Shown: positions 1 through 11,644 of the stretch, in pieces | How positions within the stretch are numbered: the first letter of the stretch is position 1 | Layout of the letters: each line of letters starts with the position of its first letter | Origin: Anthoceros angustus | Lineage: Eukaryota > Streptophyta > Anthocerotopsida > Anthocerotales > Anthocerotaceae | Assembly (NCBI GenBank): GCA_010909165.1 | Contig: VJWM01000103.1 | Span: 868,001-932,000 of the forward strand | Length of the DNA stretch: 64,000 bases | Direction of reading: 5' to 3' | The notes under the pieces: generated by a model | Told to the model about the DNA's origin: nothing | The model's database searches: none | Seen by the model: the letters and a program-made list of their open reading frames with translations, nothing else | Made by a program: the position numbers and the translations under genes

Positions 1-780
1 GTGCACAGGCTTGAGGATTTTCACGGCTACCACCTCCTTGTGGCGGTGGAGAAGGTGGTTGGCATTGAGAACACGGAATTGGCGTGTGGTGGGTGAGGAG
101 AGGATGCACGCCCGAGGCGGGGACTGGCAGCGTCGCATCCGGTATAGATTACGAGTGAGATCGTCGCCATCCCGTTTTGTTGTGCTAATTCTTGGTGTTG
201 ATGTTGTGTTTGTTTTGGTGACCGACCCATAGTTTTTGGGTGAGCACGTCTCTCAATAAAGCGGCCACCTTTTCATTCGAGTTCTGAACCCTTCCTCAAA
301 CCCTATACCATATGCACATGAATGCTCACATACCTTTGATCCTCATTGTAAACCGGCGTGTTGTTGTAAGGTATGTATATACTGCGTTGTAAAAGCCCGT
401 TGTAAAACTTGACAATGCGTTGTAAACCACTTCCCATTGTAAGTAGACCATGGGCCGTTGTAAAAGAAAATCGTTGTAAGCAGGCGTGATGGTGTTTACT
501 AAATGCGTTGTTATGTGACACATTCATTGTTGTAAAGTCATTGATCGGATCTATCGTGTTGCAACCCGGAAGAGCCCTCGTAGTAAAGTAGCTTTCGTTA
601 TGCCACGTCATCGAATAGCGGTGGCTAAATACACCCGTAGTAAAACACTAGAGCTCACAGTAACACGAATGGCTATACAAGAAAATAATCCATGAACCAT
701 GAAGCCCGTTGTAAATCGACTTGAGCACGAAATCTCCCTGTTCTAAAAACAGCCTATAGTAAAGGCCGTTTTCCTAGTAG
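1..780. repeat. Gene-free stretch with dispersed CGTTGTAA-like words
   Basis: No supported gene is seen. From about 340 to 765 the word GTTGTAA, or its variants GTAGTAA and ATTGTAA, recurs more than ten times at irregular spacing, for example around 392, 402, 418, 436, 454, 469, 532, 580, 640 and 708. The spacing and the bases between copies vary, so this is not a simple tandem array. A possible polyadenylation word AATAAA lies near 256. The stretch borders a decayed retrotransposon and may include remains of its 5' part, but I could not match any terminal repeat. Confidence 0.45.
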
Positions 781-3700
781 TGTGGCCGAGGGGAAGCGGC
801 CATAGCATGTTGATTAGCCCCCATCCAAGGCGAAAGTGCAGGAATCTCTTACGTATACGAGTGTGGATGGCGTGTTTGTGCCATCCTCGTGAATGTGGAG
901 CAAGTTGTAATTTCATGTCAACACGGTTTGCCCGAGCTGAATTTGGACACAAGAAAGCGACTAGGGTTTGTCACTTTCGCGAATGGGGAGCGATCCTTTG
1001 CCGGGGCCAAAGTAAGTGTGTACCTCTTAGGATAGGGCGCTTTGGATTACATTCGTTGCACAATAACTCCGTTGCGATTAATTGTGATGTAATCTTGGGG
1101 ATGGAGTGGTTGGAGGAATGTAATCCTAATATTTCTGGAAGGAGAGACGGATGCGGTAGAGCGGCTGTTTAGCTGCTCATGAGTCGCTTGGGCCTGCACC
1201 ACCAACAACGGATAATGAAGTTGTGGCGTTTTCAGCTTCAGTTCGAGAAGATGTTGTAGATAAGAAAGGTCTTGTGGATAGTTCGGCAGTAGGTCAAGTT
1301 CAGACCCTGCTACAGGAGTTTCAAGATGTGGTTGTTCAAGGGTTGCCACCAAGGCTTCCCCCTCGTAGAGCTGTGGATCATAAGATAGAGTTGACTCACT
1401 CGGGCATCAAGCCCCCATACCGTTCAGTGTATCGATTATCACCCACGGAATTGGAGGAAGCTCGATGCCAGACTGAAGCCCTTTTGCAGAAAGGATTCAT
1501 CCGTCCTTCAAAGTCTCCGTATGGGGCCCCTATTCTCTTCACGGCAAAAGGCAGGGACTACGTATGTGCATGGACTATAGAGGACTCAACAATATCACCA
1601 AACGAAATTGCTACCCCTACCACGGATTGATGAGATGCTTGAGCAATTGCAAGGGGCCAAGTACTTCACGAAGTTAGATTTGGCAGCCGGGTATCACCAA
1701 ATCCGTATTGCTGATGAAGACATCGAGAAGGCGACTTTTAACACGAGGGATGGGCACTATGGTGGCTAGTCATGAGTTTTGGTTTGGTTAATGCTCCTAG
1801 CACTTTCCAAAGAATCGATGAGCGACACTATCGTGATTTAATCGGAAAGGGTGTTGGTTTATTTAGATGATATACTCATCTGACAAGATGAGAGCATATT
1901 ACTTTACTACGAGAAGTCCTGCTTAGGTTACGGAGGCGAAGCTATTCATCTGACAAGCGAAGTGTGAATTCACCTTACCGAGTACCTTGGACACATAGTT
2001 TCAGCAGATGGGATACAGTGGACCCTAAAAGGTATGTGTAGTACAAAATGGCGGTGCCTAGATCATCCGGGGCGTTCAATCTTTCCTCGGCTTAGTATCT
2101 TACTACGAAATTTATAGGCGTTTTCCCATCAGCAGCCCCTTAAGTTAACTCAAAAGGCGCAATGTGGACATGGCGGGCTCAACGGAGTCATTTGAAGACC
2201 TCAAGATGCCTTAATCTACGCCTGTGCTCATCTACCGACCCGGCATTTCCCTTTATAGTCACTACGATGCTTGATGTTGCCGCCGGTGCGTTGACAAGAT
2301 AGAGGTCATGGGCGACAACCTATAGCATATTTTAGTCGCAAGTTGAAAGGGCTGAACTTAAGCTGGACCACCCATGAAAAGGAAACCTTGGCACAGTTTT
2401 AGCTCTCAAGGAATGGAGGTGGTGTCCGGAGGCACCCCATTCATTTAGAGACGGATCACGAGCCACGAAATATCTTCAAACTCAAACACATTTGAGTAGG
2501 AAGCGAGCTCATTGGTGGAGCACTTCCAGAATACAACTTTTCGATTCAACATATTTCGGTGAGCAGAATCGTGTGGCGGATGCCTGTCTCGTTTAACAAC
2601 TATTACTACGCTATTAATGTACAAGGAAATCGGATCGATGAGTTCCTTGCGACTTACCTGCAGACCACATTGCTAAGGATGCTCTCTGCAAGTTACGGAT
2701 CTGGGCGCATGGACTCAATCGATGAGTCTTCTTCATTTCGAGGTAGGCTTTATGTTCCTCCACTACCACATGTTCGTCTTATACTATTTCGGAGGCTCAT
2801 GAGACTCCCTCTGCGGACATCAGGCATTCACCGTACACTTTACAACTTGCAGTGCAGTATTCTTGGCCGAAAATGGCGGATGATGTCACTACTTGGATCC
2901 ATCTTTGTGGCATTTGTCAACGGATCAAGGCTCCCGGACTAAGGTACCGGTCTTCTTCAGCCTATGCCCATTCCCTTACTCCGTGGAGCAAGTCACTCTT
3001 GATTTCGTAGTGGGTTTACCTTTGACCCCAGGATATGATGCGATCCTTGTGTTTACCGACAAACTTACGAGAATGATCCACTTAGCCCCACTACGAAGCA
3101 TGTTCAGCGATGGATGCGGTGAGCTATACCTTCGTTATATCTGAGCTCCATGGCTTGCCTCACAGCATAGTAAGTGATCGGGACCCCCGGTTTACTTCTC
3201 AGTTTTGGCAAGCTATGCATCGCGGACTACAAACTAAATTGTATCTTTCAACAGCAAGCCACCCAGAGACTGATGGAGCTACAAAGCGGGCTATTCAAAC
3301 CATTGAAGATCTTCTTCGAGCATATGTCAGTACTCAGCAGGAAAAATGGGAGCAATATCTACATTTAGCAGAGTTTGCTTTCAACAACTCTAAGAATGCC
3401 CACAGAACAACACCCTTTTTGCTCTTTATGGATTTCATCCCAGGACCATGTTACTTTGTCTGCTGCTGACCGCGCACTGCGGCCATGGACTTCCTCCAAC
3501 AGGCTCAGTTCTTGACAAGTTCGGCAACATGTGTTTGAGGCACAAAATCGGCGGATCCTACAAACCAACCGCCATCGACCACGACATTTTCCACAGCGAT
3601 CGGTGCTATTGTCTACTCGTTTTCTACCCCACTCCTTGGATCGGATCCGGAAATTGGCGATCGATGGATCGGACCTTTTCCGTATTACAGTCATCGGCCT

Positions 3701-4030
3701 ATCGCCTCGCCTTCCTCCTTCCTACAAGTGCCACAACGTCTTTCACACTTCCCTAAAGCCGTTCCTAGGCCCCTCCTTCCCGACCTCCACCCGTCTTGGA
3801 CTTGGAAAACCCATGTATGAAGTGGACCGCATCCTCAAACACCGCACCCTGGCCTTGAATATCTCGTACTCTGGCGGCTATCCTCTATCGAGGCCACACA
3901 GGAGCCGCGCGCAACCTTTTCCCATTGTGACGACGCCCTTGCGCCTACCATGCCTCCCGTCGTTTGAGGCCGAAACCACTTCATCCCACAGGTGAGTTGT
4001 TAGGCGATATACGAGTGTTAGGCAACATAC
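780..4030 (+). mobile_element. Decayed Ty3/gypsy (chromovirus-like) retrotransposon
   Basis: Pieces of a gypsy polyprotein appear in order but in shifting frames. A retropepsin tail reads CDVILGMEWLEECNPN (about 1080-1130). Reverse transcriptase follows, with FIRPSKSPYGAPILF near 1495-1540 and FTKLDLAAGYHQIRI near 1667-1710. RNase H-like remains lie at about 2340-2560. Integrase pieces include GLPHSIVSDRDPRF (3152-3195) and the stretch TASHPETDG (3250-3280). The end resembles the integrase C-terminus and a chromodomain (YEVDRILKHR near 3815-3845). The order protease, RT, RNase H, integrase, chromodomain identifies Ty3/gypsy chromovirus type. Stops and frameshifts in every domain show that it is inactive. 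I found no clear LTR pair or target duplication. The right side abuts another RT fragment near 4150. Confidence 0.85.
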
Positions 4031-4149
4031 GGACACATATGTATACCTTGCCCGATACGATGTCTTGTCGAGCCACCGCCATGGCTGTGGATATAAATGG
4101 AGAACTCGGCGAGCAGGCGGTATGTAAGGCAAAGTTTTTTGGTACTCTT

Positions 4150-5385
4150 CACCGCCTTTGAGCTTAACAGTCGCCTTGCCTGGTACCTATGGCCGATTCC
4201 AAGACAGAGACAGCAAATCCTGAAGAGACGTTCTTGTGCTGGTAGTGGAGGTTGGAGGACCTCCCGTATAAGCACCGGACAAAAGGTATAAGGCTTCCCA
4301 GGACGCCGCCAGCATCCCTAAGCTTCTCGAAGATGATGCTCCTAGAAATGGTATTGAAGGCGTTCTCGACATCAACCTGTAAGACCACCCACTCCGGGTG
4401 GGTATTAAGGCATGCCTTCACTCCAAGCACCACAGACTCACAGCCCCCCGGAGTGGCAATGCCAAATTGAAGGAGGTTGAGGTGCTACTGGAGAAGAGAG
4501 CGGCACTGAAGGGCAATAGTGCGGCTGAGTAGCCACATGAAAGCTTCCCAGGCAGTGGGCGCGCCTGAGCTGGGCAGCTTGTCCATAGCGACAAGCAAGC
4601 CGCGCTAAGAACATGGGAAATCGGTGGCGTCTCACCCCGAGCCACTGACGGAGAAAAGAGCTGCAGGAAGCCACTAGATGGATCTTGGGAGAAAAAGGTC
4701 CACGAGATGTTCAAACACCATTCACGACAACCCGGCAGATGAAAGACGTGGGGTCGTAGAGAGTGCCAGAGCAAAAGCTGCCCGATCCAGGGAGAAGGGA
4801 TCCTCCGGGACGTAGTTAGATATGTCCGGGGGGATGGCATCCTTGGGTGCTGGATGGAGGGCACGGAGAGCAACAATGGTCTCCTCAAAAGCGGGGGCCA
4901 GGGGGAGGGGTCGAAGAACCGTGGCAGCGCGAGCATACTCACTGCTGGCCAGCGGCTTGCAGCAGCGGGTTTGTTGCATTACCGGGACTGTTCAATTGCT
5001 CTGATTCCGCCGAGCCTTGGCATAAAGCCTCCTCTGGAGGATGCCTAGTCACCCGGCGCGAGGCGGCTAGCAACTTCCGATGCCCAAAAGCCGCACCCCT
5101 AGAACACCGAAGGCACCACCGGGGGAGAAGCAGGAAAAGGCACCAAGCTAACTCGTCCTGGGGATCGAGCGCAAGGCGATCCAAGGGAAGATGGAACGCC
5201 AAACGGGCATCATCATGAAGGTGGCGGGGAAGCTTGCGGAAGATGCGCGGGCATGGAAAGCGGGTTTCAAACATCCCAAGTATGTGATCCAGCTGACCCC
5301 GCAACCATTCACAAGAAGAGAGGCACCCCACGAGGCCATTCCCATGTCAGTTATAAACATCATGCCCTCGATGTTAATATGTTAA
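4150..5385 (-). mobile_element. 5' part of a non-LTR-like RT element (copy a)
   Basis: On the minus strand the order is: a conserved N-terminal region (about 5331-5060, with DELAWCLFLLLPRWCLR), then a linker with ALHPAPKD and VPEDPFSLDRAAFALAL (about 4860-4770), then RT motifs. The RT part reads LQVDVENAFNTISRSIIFEK at about 4375-4315 and ends at GTRQGD near 4164. The same LQVDVENAFN block occurs in the copy at 20.6-23.0 kb, so they belong to one family. The catalytic ADD box and everything after it are missing, so the copy is truncated at its 3' side where it meets the gypsy remnant. Frameshifts separate the pieces. Confidence 0.7.
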
Positions 5386-6750
5386 GGAATTATTTTAGTT
5401 ATTCCAGTTGCTAGTACTTTACAAGATTACTTTAGATCAAATTTCAGCAATATATATATATATATATCGCTTATCCGTCGCTTAAGCCTCATCATCATCA
5501 GGAAAGTAAAGCGCCTATTCACTGCACGGTATGTGTGGCTGCAAACCATGCGACTGGTCACCGGCAGGGCAACTCTCTGGCAATTGGTTTCAATTGAAAA
5601 TATGTATCAAGCCTAATCTAATTACAACAGTTCACATTGGGAAGGATTGTACGAAGTACGAGGTATTACGGGTAGGACCTCACCCGAGATCCCGTTCGAG
5701 TAAGAGTGCGACGTGAGTACCATGGCAATAAGCACCATGGCACACAGACCACACAATTTGCAGGTGCAGATTCAGGAGCCTGGTACATAGAGCAGGGAGC
5801 CTTTGTCTTGGTTGTGGTACATCGATGTAAATGGGTCTACATTCTTGTGGATCGGATTTGTGATTGTATTATAGGTGATAAAAAAATATTTACTATCGTC
5901 CATATATGGTCAAGTGGCGGCATCGCCCGTAGATCGCAGAACCAAAGAATCGAAGAGGACACAAAGAAGGAAATGAGATCATGCTCTATCACAAGGAGTA
6001 GGGGCCTGCTGACAGCTTTCATCCCATCCAATTTTTGAAGAACACATCAGTAAAGTACACGTCACTGGGTCCTGTCTCAAGCCTCACGTGGAGCAGTGAA
6101 CGAAGCTGCCATGTGAGCCTCCTCACACGGTGGGAACGAGCTTGGCCAGAACCCCACTTTCCGTGAATCAGGTTGTAGGAAATAATTCCATGAGAATAAA
6201 AAGCCCTTCATAAGGAGGGGCAATCAAACGGTAGCGAGAATCTGTGGAACCCATCATCCTGCGGACAACAAAATGAGCACAATAATGGAGAGAAACTCGT
6301 CAGGCTTTTAGGAGCGATCGTGGAAGCTCGATTCACCGAGGATGGGATCGGTAGCGACGCCTCTGCCTAGCTATTATGTGTGGGCAGCCTTGCACCCTGC
6401 CTTGTCGGCCAAGCTTGACTACTCAATTTCAACCAGCCTCGGAGGACATTCAGTGAATTTCAGTGTGCCTTGAGAGTTCTTTTATAACGGGCATGTTCTT
6501 CTCCTTCCTCTTCCGTTCTTTGTCAGACTCTACACGCGGGGGCCGTCGGCCAAGCTTGTCTACCCAATTGTAACTGGCCAACCGAACTGACGTTCAGTGT
6601 GCAACAGCAACAAAAGGTCCTCCGCAAGGACTCAGGCCAAGGAACGTGTCCTTCAAACATGGCTAGATTGCCCAAGGTTCCAACTCATCGGCCGAACGTG
6701 AAACCTGTTGAGATGGTGGGAAGATTCGGTAGTCTAGACTGTACATGCCA
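5386..6750. other. No gene recognised
   Basis: Contains a short AT dinucleotide run at about 5450-5466. A diverged pair of short direct repeats shares GTCGGCCAAGCTTG, near 6404 and 6545. No ORF here matches a family I know, and no RNA gene was seen. The right end probably holds the 3' untranslated region of the esterase gene on the minus strand. Confidence 0.5.
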
Positions 6751-6752
6751 GG

Positions 6753-7820
6753 CTAAGGTGAACAGTAGGTTGCCGCCATTTTTAAGAGAAGCTTGTGTAG
6801 AGCAAGCGGGGCAGAGAAGAAGGGACTGTGGTCGGCCTGCAGAGAGATACGACGATGCGGTGGAAGAGCCTGGCACATGGCGTCCACAAGCTCGGAAGGC
6901 AGCAACCTGTCCTGGTTGCACTCAACGTACACCCTGGTCACGCTGCTGTATCCCTTTGCCGTCAGCGGCACCAAGTACTCCGACGGATTCAATGTCGGCA
7001 TTGCCTTCAAACACAAGCTCGCCAGCACAACGTCCTGAGGTGGAGACAATCATCCAAAACGATGTCGTTTCTTCATCCATGACAAGTTCAACGCTTTGTC
7101 CTGCAATTCACCGCAGCATGACGAAGCTAAGCTTCTTTGAATCCCTACCTCTGGCGGGGAGAGTTGGTAGAAGTTGCTGCGAATCGGCTCCGCGTCCGGG
7201 ATGAACTGGACGGACGTAGGCGGCCTGTCGGGGCCGTTGGCAAAGGCGCTGACGAATCCGCCGCTGAGTTTTCCGAATGCCTCCCGGAAGATCTGCAGCC
7301 ACGGGAAAGAAGAACTGACGTCGAGAGGATGTTTTTGGAGTTGGAGATGGACTGCTGAGGAAGGGAGTGAAAATTTGACATCACCTTGAGGACGAGCGGG
7401 AGAGCTTTCTCGTGGGAAGGGTCGGGGAACATGCAGGCGGCCACGAAGACGGCAGCTGCGATCTTGCGGGGGAAGAGCTCCATCACAACTGCGCCGCTCA
7501 GGCCACCCAGGCTGTGCAGCACCAGGATCACCTGCAAATTTTCCCCCGGCTCAGGCAAATGCGGGACTGAGACCGGAAGATGACGAAGTACAAGGCACCT
7601 GTTCCGACTCTGGCAAAGCCTTGAACAAGGAGACCAGGGGAGCAGCTATCTGGGTGAGAGACGCGATGGTGTTGACGTTGGTGTTGTCCGTTCCCCCGCC
7701 TGCCAGGTCCACTGCCGACGCCTTGTGCCCCGCCTGCTGCAGCAAATTGATGGTCCTGTACCAGCACCAGGCCCCGTGAGCGCCCCCGTGCACCAGCACG
7801 AAGTGCGTCGCCTTTCCCAT
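6753..7820 (-). CDS. MES: MES/SABP2-type methyl esterase (alpha/beta hydrolase)
   Basis: Four exons are predicted at 7820-7599, 7531-7385, 7314-7149 and 7034-6753, giving about 270 residues, the usual length for plant methyl esterases. These enzymes hydrolyse methyl esters of salicylate, jasmonate or auxin. The protein opens with FVLVHGGAHGAWCWY, the oxyanion-hole region. The nucleophile elbow HSLGG starts exon 2. The acid (VYVECNQDRLLP) and the His (ADHSPFFSAP) of the triad lie in the last exon. The junction SPPE/DVVLA joining exons 3 and 4 is diagnostic of the MES group. The start at 7820 is the ATG just before the first strand. One oddity: the obvious donor after exon 2 (CAAG/GTGATG) is phase 0, while exon 3 must be entered in phase 2. 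A weaker donor five bases on (GAT/GTCAAA) would repair this. The true ester substrate cannot be read from sequence. Confidence 0.85.
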
Positions 7821-8265
7821 TGCTGCTCCAGGACCAGCCTCATCAGCTCGCTCCATTCGGATGGGGAAGACACACGGTTTCGGCGCCGGCAGCACAAATC
7901 CATCCCGGGATTTTTCAAGACCAGCAGTCGCCAGTGCGGAGGGATGCTGATGGCTCGCCTGACACGAGAGCCTCCACTGGCGTGGCCGGCCGCGAACCAG
8001 CCAGGCTCATCGCCATGTCTGCCTCTTCAGTCACCATTGGTCTGCTGGGGCGCGACACGCGCACGCGCAGGCCACCAACCCAAGGCGCCCGATGTTGAGA
8101 GCGAGCGGGAAAGCTTTCACGATGTGGACGACAAGCGAAAACGCACAGCACACAGTGCACGGCTGTGTTGTTGTCTGTTAGCTTCCGAATTAGGTGGACG
8201 AGTGAAAACCGCTGATTGCATGCAGTTCAAGGCCGAGAGCTCCTTCAGGTTCCGTGTGTTCCAGA

Positions 8266-8369
8266 CATGGCTACGCTGCAGATGAAGGACGTGGCTGCTG
8301 CTTTTATTCGAAGCTTCAAGCTCGATGTCGCTCCTGATTTCAAGCCTGTTTATAAGCTGGCCAACAAGG
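8266..8369 (+). CDS. Possible orphan first exon, function unknown
   Basis: An ATG at 8266 opens a compact, charged reading frame (MATLQMKDVAAAFIRSFKLD, then VAPDFKPVYKLANK) that stops making sense at a GT (CAAG/GTACCA, about 8370). It looks like a true first exon, but the following sequence is AT-rich and holds no continuation I recognise. It lies head to head with the esterase, about 445 bp apart, so the two could share a promoter region. I do not recognise the protein. It may be the stump of a gene whose rest was lost, or it may be chance. Confidence 0.3.
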
Positions 8370-8439
8370 TACCAAATTTCTGTCTAGGTTCGTGCAAATC
8401 TTCTCAGGTTCCACTGCATCAGAATGTCGCTGTGGCCAC

Positions 8440-10150
8440 CCAGGGCTAAGCAACGTCATCGGATGGTTGTTGGCATTGAGGAAACCTCAGCTGATGACAT
8501 ATTGACATCCGAGACGTCGGGCACCGAGGCAGCCTCGCTACCTCCTAAAGGCCATAGCTCCTTGGCGCTGCAATGCCCATCCAAATTACCGCCGTTCGAA
8601 GTTCGAAGTCCAATTCCAGGCCAAAATCCAAAGCTTGTTTTAATACAATCCAAAGATTGTTATTGTTATGGTTTCTCATTGTTCCACTTGATTTTTCCAA
8701 TCTTATAACGCTGCACATAAGCACCTGGGTGCGAGTTTGCATAGTTGCATCCTTCTAATCCTAGAATTTTTAAGCAATTCAATACGATTAGGTATATGAA
8801 AAGTTGATAGTATATTGATCTTGAAGGTGTGAACAAACCTGTGGATCATGTTGGAGTGTTTACATTACTCCCATGCATATAGATTCATTATTTTTTATAT
8901 TGAGTTTCTTTATATTATTTGATAATATAAGAGAAAAATAACAATAATATACATACTGGTTCATAGAAAATAATTGGGTCTCAAACCATCTCGAGTATAG
9001 TTTCCAGCTCATGGTTGGGATGTGAGTGTGAACAACTATGATTGGGATGTAAGTGTGAATGGCCATACCGAGGCCTTTATAGGATGAGTAGTTGAATGAC
9101 ATCTACACATTAGGAGCTAACTTGCAGCCGATAGGTTAGCAGCTCACGGCCCTTAACAGACAGCAAGCCTCGTATAGAACTTCAGCAAAATATAATAGCA
9201 GCTTTGATCACTCAATAGTTTCACGAGAGTGAGTTTCTCACAATAATATTGCTATGGAAGGCTAGGGCTAAGCATACCAACAATGCCAGGCAACAATGAA
9301 AAGTGACCCAACTCTTTACATCAAGCATATACTATGTGAGAATTGTGAGTAGGAGTGGACAGCGGTAGTCAGCAGTCCACACACACATAGCACAAGGATA
9401 AAGTAATTAGAAAGCCAAAAGGCAAGCCTTCATCTTCAAGCAAATATTTTATAATCTCAAGCCTTGAAATTATAAAATATGGGTAGACTCTTTTAGGCAC
9501 TCCATTTCCCACCACACATTTAAGTCCCTGGCGAGTGCATGAAACTCGGAACTCTAGTGCACTAACAAGAAATACACATTCTACTACCAACTATCTAGTC
9601 ATGGGCCCATTCTACAATGGGACCAGCATTGAATACGCTCAGAAATTCAATGCTCAAAGCTTTTATATTGATTTTCTTTGTATAGTGGAAGAAAATAAAA
9701 ACAGCAGATATATACATATTGGTTCATAGAAAGTAATTGATTGGATCTTGAAACATCTTGACCAGCTCATGGTTGGATTGTAAATGTGAACGGCCATATT
9801 AAGGTTTCTATATGAGTAGTTATTACCGGATACATACTTACATAAGCAGGTCATACTTTGATTCTCCGTAAGTCAAGTCAATTTTGTTTATATAACTAAC
9901 GTCACGATTGATGAATTTATGTCAGTAAGTCTTGGGCACGCCTTCCTTCCCTGGGACGATTCTAAGACGATAGTGTACCAAGAATCCAGTCAATATGAGG
10001 TTCGCAGTGTTTCATAATTCTTAGCCTCTAAGCTGCCTGCCTAGCCTGTCTCACCTTGTAATAGACTCCCATATTTTGCGTGTGTTGCAAATTTGTACAA
10101 GACATTTTGACTGGGTTCACGTCAATAGAAAGCTGCATTGTGAGTATCGA
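8440..10150. repeat. AT-rich gene-free stretch with a diverged direct repeat
   Basis: No gene is supported. Two segments, about 8895-9085 and 9660-9825, are diverged copies in the same orientation. Both contain ACTGGTTCATAGAAA or its close form, then CAGCTCATGGTTGG, then TGTGAACGGCCAT-like words. A near-perfect 12-bp inverted repeat lies between them at 9444-9480. Confidence 0.6.
9444..9480. repeat. Strong AT-rich hairpin
   Basis: The left arm ATATTTTATAAT (9444-9455) and right arm ATTATAAAATAT (9469-9480) are exact reverse complements. The interior adds a second pairing, TCAAG with CTTGA, around a single central C. The 37 bases therefore fold almost completely on themselves. It may be the remnant of a small inverted-repeat element or a terminator-like hairpin. 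Confidence 0.6.
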
Positions 10151-10155
10151 ATCAC

Positions 10156-11640
10156 CTATTGGTTCGAACCAGTAAGCAAGTTAACGACTCCAGGGAGAAG
10201 CCCTTTAACCACAGCTTGCCCTATTTTCGCAGCCATCTGCTGGTTGAGTTGACTCTGGGCTTGCTGTTGATACATGGCACCCTGGGGAAGCATGGGAACC
10301 TGGGGAGCCATGGGCATCTGGGGAGTCATCATGGGAACTTGGGGAGTCATCATGGGAACCTGGGGAGTCATGGGATTGTTCACAAGCTGCTGGGGCAGTC
10401 CTCGCACATGGGTAGCACCAGCGGGTGGGGCAGTGTAAGGCCGCGTGGCTGCTGGAGCTGCTGCCACGCCCGTTCCTTGGGCACGAGGCAATGAGCCACC
10501 CGACACCTTCAGGTTCAACTGTCGTGGTGGCTCCACTCTCGTGTACAAGTCCTGCTTCTCTGGCTTGATGTTGAGGAAGCATAGCAGGCATAAAACCTTG
10601 TTCGGCTTCCTGAGAACAAAACACCCACATCGTTAGCTGCGGTCACTTGGAAAACATTTGCAATGAAGGCAGGAGGTGGAGAAACTCACGCGTTGTTGAT
10701 GTAGGCCGGGCCACAAATGGGGGTAGCCCCACAGTGGTTACAAGAGAACACGAACACATGGATGGCAGTCCGCAGATCGGGCCGCTCCATCCTCCGAAAC
10801 TGGGAAGCGGAGATCCTCCCGTTCACAAGCAGGGTGTCGAAGCACACCAGGCAGAGGTCGTACTGGAAGTTCCTGAAACACCACAACCTGCAGTTCAGGT
10901 CTGCTCACCAGACGACCTGTTACCACAACAATCCCTACCAGCCTCTGACTTACTTACTTGATGGAGTTGTAGCGAGGCCCGCAAATGGGAGTCACTTGAC
11001 ACTCGTCACACTGCACCTCGAAATGGTAGACGGGATGACGCTTGGTGCGGTTGGAGCTTTCGAGGGTCTCCTGCCTGATCTCGAACGAATTTGCCGGCTC
11101 CGCATTGCGGTTGGTGGAGCTAGTGGCATCTTGGAAGCACGTGGCACAGAGGTCGTAGTCCGACTGCCTGGAGGCCACGCTCCTCGGTGTCAGTAACAGA
11201 AGCAGCTCCACTCCTCCATGGATCACCACTCATCACATAGTATTCGTTGCTTACTGTCTGTGGTGATAACGCGGGCCCTCGATGGGAGCTGCTCCACACC
11301 CATCGCACTCGATGTAGTGGATCTGAAAGGGCCGGCAGTCGTCCGCCCTTTCGATCTTGAGAAAGCCTTGCTGGTCCGCGGGGGGCTGCCGGTAGTAGCA
11401 CTCAGCGCAGAGATCGTGGTCTGCTCGCCTGCAACATCATACCCTGCCTGTCAGCCCGGGCAAGCTCCTGCGACAATCCGGCAGTCTCACAGACGAAACC
11501 CCAAAAACGACTGGATGGCTAGATCGTTGAACCCACCTTTGGCACTTGTACCGGTAGCCTTTCACAGGGCTTTTCCCGCAGCCATCGCAATGCACTCCGA
11601 CGTGGATGTAAGGGTGCCCAATACTCTGTGCCATCGACAT
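10156..11640 (-). CDS. Protein with four tandem ZZ-type zinc fingers and Met/Pro/Gln-rich tail
   Basis: Five exons are predicted at 11640-11537, 11428-11255, 11167-10958, 10872-10690 and 10609-10156, giving 374 residues. Four ZZ-like fingers follow each other. Each has a first CxxC (HCDGCGKSP, ECDGCGAAP, QCDECQVTP, SCNHCGATP), then a GxRY-like turn, then a second CxxC (DLCAECY, DLCATCF, DLCLVCF, LCLLCF). ZZ fingers bind two zinc ions and usually mediate protein contacts. After the fingers comes a low-complexity region with repeats of TPQVPM (about residues 290-330) and a hydrophobic C-terminus (KGLLPGVVNLLTG). Every finger is cut by one intron at the same place and in phase 2, so the array grew by copying an intron-bounded unit. 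The start at 11640 gives MSMAQSIGHPYIH; an upstream in-frame codon is possible. The cellular role is not known to me. Confidence 0.8.
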
Positions 11641-11644
11641 GACG

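Noticed and set aside
340-765. Possible telomere-like array
   Set aside because: The word is GTTGTAA with irregular spacing, not the TTTAGGG or TTAGGG unit of plant telomeres.
6599-7204. 201-codon plus-strand open frame
   Set aside because: Antisense to the last two exons of the esterase. No similarity and low-complexity composition.
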